A DNA stretch of 38,175 bases from Comamonadaceae bacterium (GTDB lineage: Bacteria; Pseudomonadota; Gammaproteobacteria; Burkholderiales; Burkholderiaceae_C). Under the pieces are notes generated by a model. That model was not told where the DNA came from. It ran no database searches and was given only the letters and a program-made list of their open reading frames with translations. The DNA lies in contig JAIYCB010000020.1 of the NCBI GenBank assembly GCA_027488215.1, forward strand, positions 1-38,175, read 5' to 3'. Of this stretch, positions 6,363-14,224 are shown one piece after another. The first letter of the stretch is position 1, and each line of letters opens with the position of its first letter. Position numbers and translations under genes: made by a program.

Positions 6363-6467
6363 ATGGATGAGGGATCGCTATTGAGAGTCAATGGGCGCCC
6401 CTTTGTGCTGATGGTGCTGCTTGGAAACTTCACTGTAGCACGCTGGGGTGCCCGCCCAATTCAATAA
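6363..6467 (+). CDS. Possible 34-residue microprotein
   Basis: An open frame from ATG 6363 begins MDEGSLLRVNGRPFVLMVLL and ends at TAA 6467. It fills the otherwise empty space between two early genes and contains a short hydrophobic run. The only purine run before it (ATAGGGG) is too close for a normal ribosome site, so expression would have to be coupled to the gene upstream. Weakly supported. Confidence 0.3.
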   Translation: MDEGSLLRVNGRPFVLMVLLGNFTVARWGARPIQ

Positions 6468-6483
6468 CAACAATACGCAAACC

Positions 6484-6909
6484 ATGGCGAAAACATTCAG
6501 GGGACCGCGGCGCGGCAGCGCTGCCTACAATGCACTGGATCAGCTAGTCCATCTCGGCGGGAGCGCGACATTCGGCCAATTGACCGGCGCCGTGCTGTCT
6601 TACTTCCGCTCTGCACAGCGTTTCAACGAACTCGCCATCGAGCCGCTAATGCGGGCGAAGTTTATTCGATTGACCGACCGCGACGAGGTACGAATCACGG
6701 CGGCAGGCCTGGCGTTCATACGACCTGTTGATCGTTCACTGACGACGACCTCGGCGATCGCCGGTATCAAAGAGCCGCTGCCTTTCAAGCCGCTGCCTCC
6801 CCACCATTTCGCTTCGATGGCGGTACGCCGCGAGGGCGCCGATGATTTCCGCCGCTACCCGTCGCTGATGGGCGGTGTGCGCGTCCCGTACTGGGCTCGC
6901 AAGCCATGA
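6484..6909 (+). CDS. Hypothetical protein upstream of the primase
   Basis: 141 residues from ATG 6484 (a GTG at 6448 would add 12). The N-terminal half looks like a winged-helix: AAYNALDQLVHLGGSATFGQ, RFNELAIEPLMRAKFIRL, then VRITAAGLAFI. That pattern reads a DNA-binding fold with a wing. The C-terminal part is a proline-rich linker and ends near the primase start, with the stop overlapping the primase ATG. I infer an accessory DNA-binding protein for replication, such as an origin-binding or loading partner, but this rests on context only. Confidence 0.65.
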   Translation: MAKTFRGPRRGSAAYNALDQLVHLGGSATFGQLTGAVLSYFRSAQRFNELAIEPLMRAKFIRLTDRDEVRITAAGLAFIRPVDRSLTTTSAIAGIKEPLPFKPLPPHHFASMAVRREGADDFRRYPSLMGGVRVPYWARKP

Positions 6910-9650
6910 CGACGCTCGCGCAAGTCATCGATCAAATGGCCGCCGCTGGCCTGCCACTGCCGCCGCCCGGTCATCCGATCCTGGATGGCAAGGTGCACCG
7001 CTTCGGTCCGCAGAAAAAGGCGTGGTACGTACTGCGCGAGATCCCCTTGAAGTCCGGCCAGTCGATCATTGGCGGCGCCTTCGGTCGCTGGCAGGGCACC
7101 GAGAATAATGCGACGAAGGTCGACATCGACTGGACGCGCATTTCGCCGGAAGAGCGGGCTGCAGCCGAAACGCGCCAGCGCGAAGTCGAAGCGCGCGAAG
7201 CCCACAAGCGCGAGCGGCTGGCGCGCTTTGCCGCCAACCGTGCCCGGAAGCAGTGGGATTCGGCATCGACGCCACTGACGGCCGTGATGGTCCCGTACCT
7301 CGAGGCCAAGGGCGTCATTCCCGAGCGCGTGCGTCGGCTTGAGGATGGCACGCTTCTGGTGCCGATGGTCCGTTATCGGCTCGAGGGCAACGAGCTCGTC
7401 GGCCTGCAGAAGATCGCGCCCGATGGTTCCAAGCGTTTTAACCGCGGGATGGAAAAGGCCGGCGCGTCGCTGCGCCTGGGCGACATCGAGGCGGGCACGC
7501 CCTTGGCCATTATCTGCGAAGGCTATGCGACCGGCTGCTCGATTCGCATGGCCACCGAGCGCGCGGTGCCAGTCGTGGTCACCTTCGATGCCGGCAATAT
7601 CAAGCCGGTGGTGGTGGCGCTGCGCGAGCAGTACCCGAACCTGCGGCTTCTGTTGGCTGCCGATGACGACTACCAGCTTGAGCAGCGTTATGCCGCGTGG
7701 CTCGATGATGAATTCCACTTGGCCGATGCGCCACCGATCGACGGGCAGGACCATGCATGGCCGCGCGCCACCGATGGCGAGGTGGTGACGGTCACGGCGC
7801 GCTGGGATGACAACGACCAGGGCGTGCCGATGATCGTGGCCGATGCGCGCTGTGGCCGGCTGGTGCAGGCGCGTCGCTTTGAAAACGCCGGCGTGACCAA
7901 GGCGCGCGAAGCAATGCAGGTCGTCGGCAGCGCCGCAGTCTGCCTGCCGGTATTTGCCGCACGCGATGGCCGCAAGCTGACTGACTTCAATGACTTGCAC
8001 GCAGACGAGGGGCTTGAGGCCGTCACGCGGCAGTTAAGGCTTGCGTGCAACCAGCTGCTGCACGCGGCGCTGCCCGCTGCTTCGTTGTCGGGAAAATCTC
8101 CCGCGCCCTCTACGTTGGAGGCGCAGCCGCAAGGGGAAAGCGCCGCAGGCTGGGCAACGGCAAAGGTCAGCGCCGTGGTCAGGCCGTCGCTGGACACGCT
8201 GCTTGAACACTTTGCGCTGGTCTATGGCACTTCCGACGTCTGGGATGGATTGAATCGCCGCCGAATGAAGAAGGCCGGATTCGACGCGACCGTCGGCACA
8301 GACCTGGCGCGCGTCTGGCGTGAGCATGAACAGCGGCGAACGATTGATCCGGAGGCGTTGCCGGTCCTGCGGCGTGGGCAAGCCATCGACGGGGGTGGCG
8401 GGGGCGACCGGTTAATCGAGATGCTGGACAGGCTGACGCTACTGTATGGCACCGTTACGGTGTGGGACAGCGAAAAGCGTATCGTCCTGACAATCCAGGC
8501 GGCGCGGGAGGCCTTTGGGAACGAGCCGTTCAAGCGCTGGCAGGAACACGCGTTTCGCAAGATCGTCGATGCCGAGAATTTGGTTTTCGATCCAACCCAG
8601 CGATTGGGGCTGCCCACCCATATCAACATGTTTTATGGTTACCCGCTGGTGCCAGTGAGCGATGACACCAAGTGCCTGGCGGTGCTGGAGCTGCTATATG
8701 ACTTGTGCGGCAGTGAGCCCAATGCGAAAGAGGTCGGCGATTGGCTGATCAAGTGGCTTGCGTACCCGCTGCAGCATCCGGGTGCGAAGATGCAGACGGC
8801 CGTGCTGATGTTCGGCGAAAAGCAAGGCACCGGCAAGAGCCTGCTATTTGAAGGCATCGTACGTCCGATCTACGGGGAATATGGGGGAACAGCCGGCCAG
8901 CACCAGTTGGACTCTACCTTCACGGCCTGGAAATCGCGCAAGACCTTCATGGTCTTCGAGGAGGTGCTCTCGCGCGACGACCGCTACAGCCACATCGGTA
9001 CTCTCAAGCACATGATCACCGGGCGCGACATGCGCATCAATCCCAAGGGGTTGCCTGAGCGGGTCGAATCCAATCACCTGAATTCGGTTTTTTTGTCCAA
9101 CGAACCGCAGCCGATTCCCATCGAGATGGAAGACCGGCGGTTTATGGTGATCGAGGCACGCAATCAACTCAGCACGGAACGGGTGAACCGCTTTCGTCAA
9201 TGGATGGAAGAGGGCCTGTCCGCCGCCTTCTATCACTTCCTGCTCAATCACCCGCTGGGGGACTTCAACCCCCACACCAAGCCGCTGATGACCGAAGCGA
9301 AGAGCAAGATCATCCGCTTCGGACGCCCGAGCTGGGACACGTTCCACCAGCAGTGGAAGGACGGCGAACTGCAGGCGCCGTATTGCTGCTGCTTGACGCA
9401 AGACCTTTTCAAGGTCTACGTGCGCTGGTGTGAACGCAACCACGAGCGCGTGAGGCTGTCGCTGACGAAATTTTCCGAAATGATCTCTCTGCGTGAAAAG
9501 AAAGATCGAAGACGAATATTGCTGCACGGACAGACCAAGCAATCACAGCCGAAGATCTTCTTGGTCGATAACCCTGATTACCGGGACAAGGATTATCGGG
9601 CTCAGTGCCAGATTTTTCGTGACGTGACGGGGGTAAAGGATGATGAGTGA
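6906..9650 (+). CDS. Bifunctional primase (Toprim) and SF3-type helicase
   Basis: 914 residues. The N-terminal part is a primase: a short N-terminal domain (HRFGPQKKAWYVLR, residues ~30-44), an Arg/Glu-rich helix, then a Toprim core with IICEGYATG (~202-210) and LLLAADDD (~248-255). The C-terminal half is a phage/plasmid-type helicase: Walker A GEKQGTGKS (~637-645), Walker B TFMVFEE (~680-686) and a sensor SVFLSNEPQP near 727-736. The C-terminal ~100 residues form a DNA-binding-like tail with a CCC run. This is the main replication protein, expected to prime and unwind at an origin. Iteron-like repeats directly downstream fit that. Confidence 0.9.
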   Translation: MTTLAQVIDQMAAAGLPLPPPGHPILDGKVHRFGPQKKAWYVLREIPLKSGQSIIGGAFGRWQGTENNATKVDIDWTRISPEERAAAETRQREVEAREAHKRERLARFAANRARKQWDSASTPLTAVMVPYLEAKGVIPERVRRLEDGTLLVPMVRYRLEGNELVGLQKIAPDGSKRFNRGMEKAGASLRLGDIEAGTPLAIICEGYATGCSIRMATERAVPVVVTFDAGNIKPVVVALREQYPNLRLLLAADDDYQLEQRYAAWLDDEFHLADAPPIDGQDHAWPRATDGEVVTVTARWDDNDQGVPMIVADARCGRLVQARRFENAGVTKAREAMQVVGSAAVCLPVFAARDGRKLTDFNDLHADEGLEAVTRQLRLACNQLLHAALPAASLSGKSPAPSTLEAQPQGESAAGWATAKVSAVVRPSLDTLLEHFALVYGTSDVWDGLNRRRMKKAGFDATVGTDLARVWREHEQRRTIDPEALPVLRRGQAIDGGGGGDRLIEMLDRLTLLYGTVTVWDSEKRIVLTIQAAREAFGNEPFKRWQEHAFRKIVDAENLVFDPTQRLGLPTHINMFYGYPLVPVSDDTKCLAVLELLYDLCGSEPNAKEVGDWLIKWLAYPLQHPGAKMQTAVLMFGEKQGTGKSLLFEGIVRPIYGEYGGTAGQHQLDSTFTAWKSRKTFMVFEEVLSRDDRYSHIGTLKHMITGRDMRINPKGLPERVESNHLNSVFLSNEPQPIPIEMEDRRFMVIEARNQLSTERVNRFRQWMEEGLSAAFYHFLLNHPLGDFNPHTKPLMTEAKSKIIRFGRPSWDTFHQQWKDGELQAPYCCCLTQDLFKVYVRWCERNHERVRLSLTKFSEMISLREKKDRRRILLHGQTKQSQPKIFLVDNPDYRDKDYRAQCQIFRDVTGVKDDE

Positions 9651-9658
9651 CGACCTTT

Positions 9659-9919
9659 GTGCAGGGTTGCGCAGGGTACAGGCGTCACCCTGCCAGTCAA
9701 AAGCCGCGCCGCTGCTTGCATTGGGACAGGTGTGCAGGGTGTGCAGGGTTTCGCGCACACACGCGTAGGCATGAATTTTAGAGCCAATCCCACAAAGAAA
9801 TTTCTCTCGCGCGTAGACCGTGAATTTAACCCTGCACACCCTGCACACCTTGCACATGTGCAGTGAAATCAATGGGTTTAAGCCTTCGTATTTTTCCCAA
9901 TGCATGAACAGCCCTGCAC
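9659..9919. other. Iteron array, candidate replication origin
   Basis: This gene-free stretch after the primase/helicase holds repeats of the 9-mer GTGCAGGGT. Forward copies are at 9659, 9669 (one mismatch), 9732 and 9741; reverse copies are at 9829, 9838, 9847 (one mismatch) and 9911 (one mismatch). The copies at 9732/9741 and 9829/9838 lie at an exact 9-bp period and face each other as a perfect 23-bp inverted repeat (9728-9750 with 9828-9850). A 12-bp palindrome TGCACATGTGCA follows at 9851, and an AT-richer patch lies between the arms. I see no convincing gene here. Direct repeats beside a replicase suggest an origin; transcriptional control is the alternative. Confidence 0.6.
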
Positions 9920-9921
9920 AG

Positions 9922-10173
9922 ATGAAAAAAAAGAAACAGTTGCGAGATGAAATGCCGACGATTGCTGCCTGGATCGATGCGATGGTCGAGGCGTTTGGTA
10001 AGGAGGAGATCCACGGTCAGATTCGGCAGGGGCTGACTGGTGCGCCGACCTTCTTTGCCAGCGAGAACGGCCACATGGTGGGGACACCGGTGACGACTGG
10101 CGCCCGGTATCGCGTGATCTGGGATCAGCAAGACAGGGCAAGCATTGACGAGATGGAGGACAGGCATGGATAA
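9922..10173 (+). CDS. Hypothetical protein, conserved-looking early/late border gene
   Basis: 83 residues from ATG 9922; ATG 9904 and ATG 9952 are alternatives, the last with a weak GAG ribosome site. It begins with a lysine run, then PTIAAWIDAMVEAFGKEEIH and GLTGAPTFFASENGH. I recall proteins with this pattern just before the packaging genes of betaproteobacterial phages, without a known function. It overlaps the next gene's start. The beta-rich C-terminal half (TGARYRVIWDQQDR) suggests a small folded protein. Confidence 0.7.
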   Translation: MKKKKQLRDEMPTIAAWIDAMVEAFGKEEIHGQIRQGLTGAPTFFASENGHMVGTPVTTGARYRVIWDQQDRASIDEMEDRHG

Positions 10174-10630
10174 GCGGTTTCGCGAGCGGCTGGAGAACTG
10201 GCGCCGCACGGTACGCTCGGGATCGCGGCAGTCGACCTGCGCGGCCTGGGCCCGGCTGTACGTGGCTTCGCGCGTGCACGACCATGACGCGCCGCCCACG
10301 CCGCCGATGCCGGCCGACCTGCTCGATGGCTGGCTGGTCGAGGCCGTCTGGGCGCGCCTGCCGGTGCACCGGCAGAAGATGGCGCTGAAGTACTGGCACG
10401 TCACGCAACTGCCGGAGCGCCTGATCTGCGTGCGGCTGCGGATGCGCAGCCGGGACGTCAAGCGGCTTCTGGTCGTGGCGGAAAAAAACTTGGCCGAGGC
10501 CCTTGATAAGTTTGGCGACGCTGCTACCATCGCGGCTAACAACTTGCATGCCGGTAATGTTCCGTGCCTTCTGACCTTGCCTGTGGCAGGGTCAGACGCG
10601 ACCAAAGACAACGAAGCCCTGATCGATTAA
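10166..10630 (+). CDS. Putative Q-type antiterminator / sigma-region-4-like protein
   Basis: 154 residues from ATG 10166 with GGAGG upstream. The pattern WLVEAVWARLPVHRQKMALK, then YWHVTQLPERLICVRLRMRS and RDVKRLLVVAEKNLAEALDK, resembles the Q-antiterminator/sigma-region-4 fold: an acidic pairing helix, a helix-turn-helix after LP, then a long helix. Its position, last before two intrinsic terminators that precede every head gene, fits a late antiterminator. The C-terminal ~35 residues after DKFGD look nonspecific and overlap the RNA hairpins. The family call is inference from pattern and place. Confidence 0.5.
   Translation: MDKRFRERLENWRRTVRSGSRQSTCAAWARLYVASRVHDHDAPPTPPMPADLLDGWLVEAVWARLPVHRQKMALKYWHVTQLPERLICVRLRMRSRDVKRLLVVAEKNLAEALDKFGDAATIAANNLHAGNVPCLLTLPVAGSDATKDNEALID
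10570..10596 (+). other. RNA hairpin upstream of terminator 1
   Basis: TCTGACCTTGCC (10570-10581) pairs with GGCAGGGTCAGA (10585-10596) across a TGT loop, with a single T-G wobble. There is no T run after it, so it is not a terminator itself. It lies 17 bp before the terminator at 10614-10648 and may act with it, for example as an antitermination signal. Confidence 0.5.
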
Positions 10631-10648
10631 TCGGTCGGGGCTTTTTTT
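10614..10648 (+). terminator. Intrinsic terminator 1, end of rightward early operon
   Basis: A 13-bp stem (10614-10626 with 10631-10643, two T-G wobbles) with loop TTAA, followed by seven T (10642-10648). It overlaps the stop region of the gene before it and ends 11 bp before the BRO start. Every late gene is downstream, so late transcription must read through it. Confidence 0.85.
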
Positions 10649-10659
10649 ATGGCAGCCGC

Positions 10660-11445
10660 GTGAAGAACCTTATTCCCTTCCAGTTCGAGAGCCACGCCAT
10701 CCGCGTCATCACCGACGGCCGTGGCGACCCTTGGTTTAACGCCAGAGAGATTTGCGAGGTGCTTGGCTACGGCAATCCTCACCAGGCCCTCTCCACCCAC
10801 GTCGATTCGGATGACCTCCAGAAGTTGGAGGTCATCGATGCTCTCGGCCGTCCCCAGCGCGCCAACCACGTCAACGAGTCCGGCCTGTACGCCCTCATCT
10901 TCGGCAGCACGAAGGACGAGGCCAAGCGCTTCAAGCGTTGGGTTACGCATGAGGTGCTGCCGGCGATCTGCAAGACCGGCGCCTACATCCCGCCGCAACA
11001 GAAGGCGCGCCTGCCCCAGCTGCAGCCGGTGCGCGACCTGCTGCTGGTTGGCCGGGCAATGAGTCGGGTCAAGGGCGTCAATGAAGCGCTGGCGATGGCT
11101 TGCACGCTCGACGCCATCGAGCGCACCACCGGCCTGCCGACCACGATGCTGGCCAAGGCGCTGCCTGCCGTGGCACCGGACGATGCGGCCACCCTGAACC
11201 CCACCCAGCTCGGGGAATCGCTGGGCCTCAGGGCGCAGCGGGTCAATGCGCTGCTGGATCAGCTGGGCTTGCAGTTCAAGGACGAGGGCAAGCACTGGAA
11301 GCTGACCGAGGCGGGCACGGCCTATGGCGAGATGAAGCCGTTTCATCGCCATGGCCACAGCGGCTACGAGGTGCGCTGGAAGCCTGCGGTGATCGATGTC
11401 CTGCGCAATCACCGGGATGCCCTGGAAGAAAAAAGCCTGGGGTGA
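10660..11445 (+). CDS. BRO-family antirepressor-like protein
   Basis: 261 residues from GTG 10660; frames further upstream would run through the terminator. The N-terminal BRO domain is plain: IPFQFESHAIRVITDGRG, DPWFNAREICEVLGYGNPHQ, then VNESGLYALIFGSTKDEAKR and KRWVTHEVLPAICKTG. The C-terminal domain (TQLGESLGLRAQRVNALLDQ) looks like a second DNA-binding unit, common in phage antirepressors. With no peptidase in the CI-like repressor, an antirepressor could be part of induction. No ribosome site is visible and the gene starts 11 bp after a terminator, so its expression may depend on read-through. A perfect 11-bp hairpin lies within it at 10810-10836. Confidence 0.85.
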   Translation: MKNLIPFQFESHAIRVITDGRGDPWFNAREICEVLGYGNPHQALSTHVDSDDLQKLEVIDALGRPQRANHVNESGLYALIFGSTKDEAKRFKRWVTHEVLPAICKTGAYIPPQQKARLPQLQPVRDLLLVGRAMSRVKGVNEALAMACTLDAIERTTGLPTTMLAKALPAVAPDDAATLNPTQLGESLGLRAQRVNALLDQLGLQFKDEGKHWKLTEAGTAYGEMKPFHRHGHSGYEVRWKPAVIDVLRNHRDALEEKSLG

Positions 11446-11527
11446 GGCGCGCTGCCCTGATGCGCTGCTGACGTTTTACCTCGTTGATGTCAAGTTGTCT
11501 CCTCCGTTGCCGGGAAGCGACGGGCTT

Positions 11528-11563
11528 GCCGCTGCCGGTGGCTCCACTGGCAGCGGCTTTTTT
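11528..11563 (+). terminator. Intrinsic terminator 2, before the HNH gene
   Basis: A 13-bp stem (11528-11540 with 11545-11557, one G-T pair) with loop GCTC, then six T (11558-11563). The HNH start codon lies only 4 bp after the T run. It ends the BRO transcript and forms a second block to late transcription. The stretch 11446-11527 before it holds nothing else I can support. Confidence 0.85.
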
Positions 11564-11567
11564 ATTC

Positions 11568-11885
11568 ATGGCCAACGCGCAGACCAAGCCGCTCTACAAC
11601 AGCAAGCGCTGGTACCGGCTGCGACACCATCAACTGCGCGAGCATCCGCTGTGCGCGTTGTGCGCGAAACTGGCGCAGGTGACGGCCGCGACCGTGGTCG
11701 ACCATGTGGTGCCGCATCGTGGCGACGTCGACTTGTTCTTCGACCCGGACAACCTGCAGTCGTTGTGCAAGCGCTGCCACGACGGCGCCAAGCAGCAGCT
11801 GGAAAAGTCGGGCACGTTGCGCGGTTGCGGCGTCGACGGCGTGCCGCTGGATGCGAACCACCACTGGAACCGCGCCAGCAGCTGA
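11568..11885 (+). CDS. HNH endonuclease (packaging-associated)
   Basis: 105 residues from ATG 11568. It shows the HNH fold: CALC (Cys29, Cys32), the VVDHVVPHRGD core with Asp45-His46, Asn62 in DPDNLQSLC, and CKRCHDGAK with Cys67, Cys70 and His71. HNH proteins beside the terminase genes of HK97-like cos phages help cut the concatemer at cos. The gene follows terminator 2 with no visible ribosome site. The C-terminal DANHHWNRA end resembles that of other phage HNH proteins. Confidence 0.88.
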   Translation: MANAQTKPLYNSKRWYRLRHHQLREHPLCALCAKLAQVTAATVVDHVVPHRGDVDLFFDPDNLQSLCKRCHDGAKQQLEKSGTLRGCGVDGVPLDANHHWNRASS

Positions 11886-12004
11886 CCGGCAGGGGGGGGT
11901 AAAAAGCTGGGGCCCGCCAGCGCAGGACCGGTCGGGTACCTCAATTTGCACATCCGCGAAATGCATAGGGGTACCCCCTTGATCGGGGTGGGCCTGATAA
12001 AGGA
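11886..12004. other. Candidate cos region
   Basis: 119 bp without a gene between the HNH and small-terminase genes, the usual place of cos in phages with this HNH-terminase order. It holds a run of eight G (about 11892-11899), a GACCGGTC palindrome (11927-11934) and a GGGGTACCCC palindrome (11969-11978). No overhang can be assigned from sequence alone. Confidence 0.35.
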
Positions 12005-12010
12005 ATGATG

Positions 12011-12523
12011 ATGGCCGGACGCGCGCCGAAACCGACGAACCTGAAACTGGTGACGGGCAACCCGGGCAAGCGCGCGATCAACCGCGCCGAGCCGGACCCG
12101 ACGTACCTGACCAACCTCGAGCCGCCGACGTGGCTGCCCGACGATGCCAGGCAAGTGTGGGAAGAGATCGCGCCGCGCCTGGCGCGCGCCAAGCTGCTGA
12201 CCGAGGTCGACGTCGAGGCGCTTTCGCACGGCTGCGTGGCCATTGCGCAGTACCGGCTGGCCGCGCGCACCAGTGGCGCGCAGCTGGTGCGCACGAAGGT
12301 CGAGTATGACGAGCTGGGCAAGCCGCGTGCCCCCAAGCCCGACGCCGGTGGCGAGTACCTGAACCCGTGGCTGATCGTGCAGTCGATGTCGTTCAAGCAG
12401 GCCATGGCGATCTTCCAGCAGTTCGGCATGTCACCGGCGGCAAGAACGCGGATAGCGATCAACCCGCAAGGCGACCTGTTTGGCGATGGCCCGAGCAAAG
12501 GCACCGACAGCTACTTCACGTGA
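12011..12523 (+). CDS. terS: Terminase small subunit (P27 type)
   Basis: 170 residues from the third of three consecutive ATG codons (12005, 12008, 12011), which places AAAGGA at correct spacing. It begins MAGRAPKPTNLKLVTGNPGK, the classic opening of P27-type small terminases, followed by PPTWLPDDARQVWEEIAPRL and a helical core. The small subunit binds the packaging site and regulates the large subunit. The large-subunit gene starts inside its 3' end. Confidence 0.92.
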   Translation: MAGRAPKPTNLKLVTGNPGKRAINRAEPDPTYLTNLEPPTWLPDDARQVWEEIAPRLARAKLLTEVDVEALSHGCVAIAQYRLAARTSGAQLVRTKVEYDELGKPRAPKPDAGGEYLNPWLIVQSMSFKQAMAIFQQFGMSPAARTRIAINPQGDLFGDGPSKGTDSYFT

Positions 12524-14216
12524 CCCGGTCACCCGGTACGCGCGCGCCATCGTAAGCGGGCGTGTGCTGGCCGGGCCGCACGTGCGCGCGGCCTGCCAGC
12601 GCCACCTGGACGATTTGGCCCAGGGCGAGGCGCGCGGGCTGCGGTTCGATGTGAAGGCCGCCGAGCGCGCGCTGGGATTTTTCACGCAGGTGCTGCACCT
12701 GAACGGGGGCGAATTCGAAGGCAAGCCGTTCGAACTATTGCCATGGCAGCAGTTCATCATCGGCAGCCTGTTTGGCTGGATGGGCTCGGACGGCACGCGG
12801 CGCTTTCGCACTGCCTACATCGAGACGGCCAAGGGATCCGGCAAGTCGCCGCTGGCGGCCGGCATTGGCCTGTACGGGTTGATGGCCGACGGCGAGCCGC
12901 GCGCCGAGGTGTATGCGGGCGCGACGAAAAAAGACCAGGCGATGGTGCTCTTTCGCGATGCGGTCGCGATGGTCGACCATTCGCCGGCGCTCTCGGCCCG
13001 GATCACCAAGTCCGGTCAGGGCCTGAACGTGTGGAACCTGGCGTGGGTCAGCCGCGGGTCGTTCTTTCGGCCGATCGCCTCCGACGATGGCCAATCCGGT
13101 CCGCGCCCGCACATCTCGCTGCTCGACGAGGTCCATGAGCACAAGGATGGCTATGTGGTCGAGATACTCAAAGCCGGCCAGAAGGGGCGGCGGCAACCGC
13201 TGATGGTGATGATAACCAACAGCGGCACCGACAAGCGCTCGGTCTGCTGGGCGTACCACGACCACAGTGCGAAGGTGGCCGCCGGCCAGGTGATGGACGA
13301 CGCGTTCTTTGCGTACGTGTGCGCGCTGGACGAGGGCGACGACCCGCTGAGGGACGAGCGCTGCTGGGAAAAGGCCAACCCGTCGCTGGAAGCCGGCATT
13401 CCCGGCATGCGCTACCTGCGCGAGCAGGTGGCTGCGGCGCGCAACATCCCGAGCAAGGAATCGCTGGTGCGCCGGCTGAACTTCTGCCAGTGGACCGAGG
13501 CCGAGTCGCCGTGGATTGCCGGGCATGTCTGGTTCGATTGCTTGGATGCGCACTGGCCGGGCATCGAGGCGCTGCGCGGGCGCAGTGGCGTAGCGGGCCT
13601 GGACCTGTCGAGCACGCAGGACTTGACCGCGCTGGTGGTGGCGATGGACCCGACGCCGGAGGACCCGTATACCCGGCTGCTGCCGTTCTTCTGGCTGCCA
13701 GGCGACGACTTGCACCACAAGGGCGACCGCGACCGGGTGCCGTACGTGGCCTGGCGCGACGCCGGTTATCTGGAGGCGCTGCCCGGGCGTGCGGTCAACA
13801 AGCTGGCCGTGCTGCGCCGCTTGGTCGAGGTCTGCGAGCAATTCGACATCCGCGCGGTGGCGTACGACCGCTGGCGCATCGAGGACTTCAAGGCGTTGCT
13901 CGAGCAGGAGGGGGCAAGTCTGCCGCTGGTGCCGTTCGGGCAGGGCTTCAAGGACATGGCGCCGGCCGTCGACGAGTACGAGCGGCTGCTGCTCGATGGC
14001 CAGATCCGGCATGGCGGCAACCCGGTGATGACCTGGTGCATGGCGAATGCCGTCGTCGTCACCGACCCGGCCGGCAACCGTAAGGTCGCCAAGGAGCGCG
14101 CCACCGGGCGCGTCGATGGGGCGGTGGCAGCCGTCATGGCCATCGGGCGCAGTTTGGTCGATGGCCGGGGCGAAGGGCCGAGCGTGTACGAAGCGCGCGG
14201 GCTGCTGACTTTTTAG
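12486..14216 (+). CDS. terL: Terminase large subunit (ATPase/nuclease)
   Basis: 576 residues from ATG 12486. A TTG six bases upstream is open but has no better ribosome site. The packaging ATPase motifs are visible: Walker A TAKGSGKSPL near residues 115-124 and Walker B HISLLDEVHEH with the acidic pair near 212-215, followed by the coupling segment MVMITNSGTDK. The C-terminal nuclease half begins GVAGLDLSSTQDLTALVVA, with a first metal-binding Asp, and includes a late GRVDGAVAAVMA. It belongs to the HK97/P27-type Terminase_1 group. It packages DNA through the portal encoded next. Confidence 0.95.
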   Translation: MARAKAPTATSRDPVTRYARAIVSGRVLAGPHVRAACQRHLDDLAQGEARGLRFDVKAAERALGFFTQVLHLNGGEFEGKPFELLPWQQFIIGSLFGWMGSDGTRRFRTAYIETAKGSGKSPLAAGIGLYGLMADGEPRAEVYAGATKKDQAMVLFRDAVAMVDHSPALSARITKSGQGLNVWNLAWVSRGSFFRPIASDDGQSGPRPHISLLDEVHEHKDGYVVEILKAGQKGRRQPLMVMITNSGTDKRSVCWAYHDHSAKVAAGQVMDDAFFAYVCALDEGDDPLRDERCWEKANPSLEAGIPGMRYLREQVAAARNIPSKESLVRRLNFCQWTEAESPWIAGHVWFDCLDAHWPGIEALRGRSGVAGLDLSSTQDLTALVVAMDPTPEDPYTRLLPFFWLPGDDLHHKGDRDRVPYVAWRDAGYLEALPGRAVNKLAVLRRLVEVCEQFDIRAVAYDRWRIEDFKALLEQEGASLPLVPFGQGFKDMAPAVDEYERLLLDGQIRHGGNPVMTWCMANAVVVTDPAGNRKVAKERATGRVDGAVAAVMAIGRSLVDGRGEGPSVYEARGLLTF

Positions 14217-14224
14217 GGCGAACC

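Noticed and set aside
6855..8000. A 381-codon minus-strand frame opposite the primase
   Set aside because: Shadow of a strong GC-rich gene; unnatural composition and overlap with Toprim motifs on the real strand.
9543..9905. A minus-strand gene covering the iteron region
   Set aside because: Its residues in the repeats are a frame-independent echo of GTGCAGGGT, it overlaps the end of the primase, and it has no ribosome site.
12735..14012. A 425-codon open frame on the minus strand opposite the large terminase gene
   Set aside because: It mirrors the codon pattern of the GC-rich terminase gene, has Arg/His/Gln-heavy noncoding composition, and no ribosome site. The terminase on the plus strand has full motifs.
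13319..14083. A same-strand second frame within the terminase gene, superficially like the methyltransferase case
   Set aside because: It starts mid-gene without a ribosome site and is Ala/Gly/Arg-rich as expected for a GC-rich frame shift. It lacks the shared start and recognisable motifs seen at 37224-38061.
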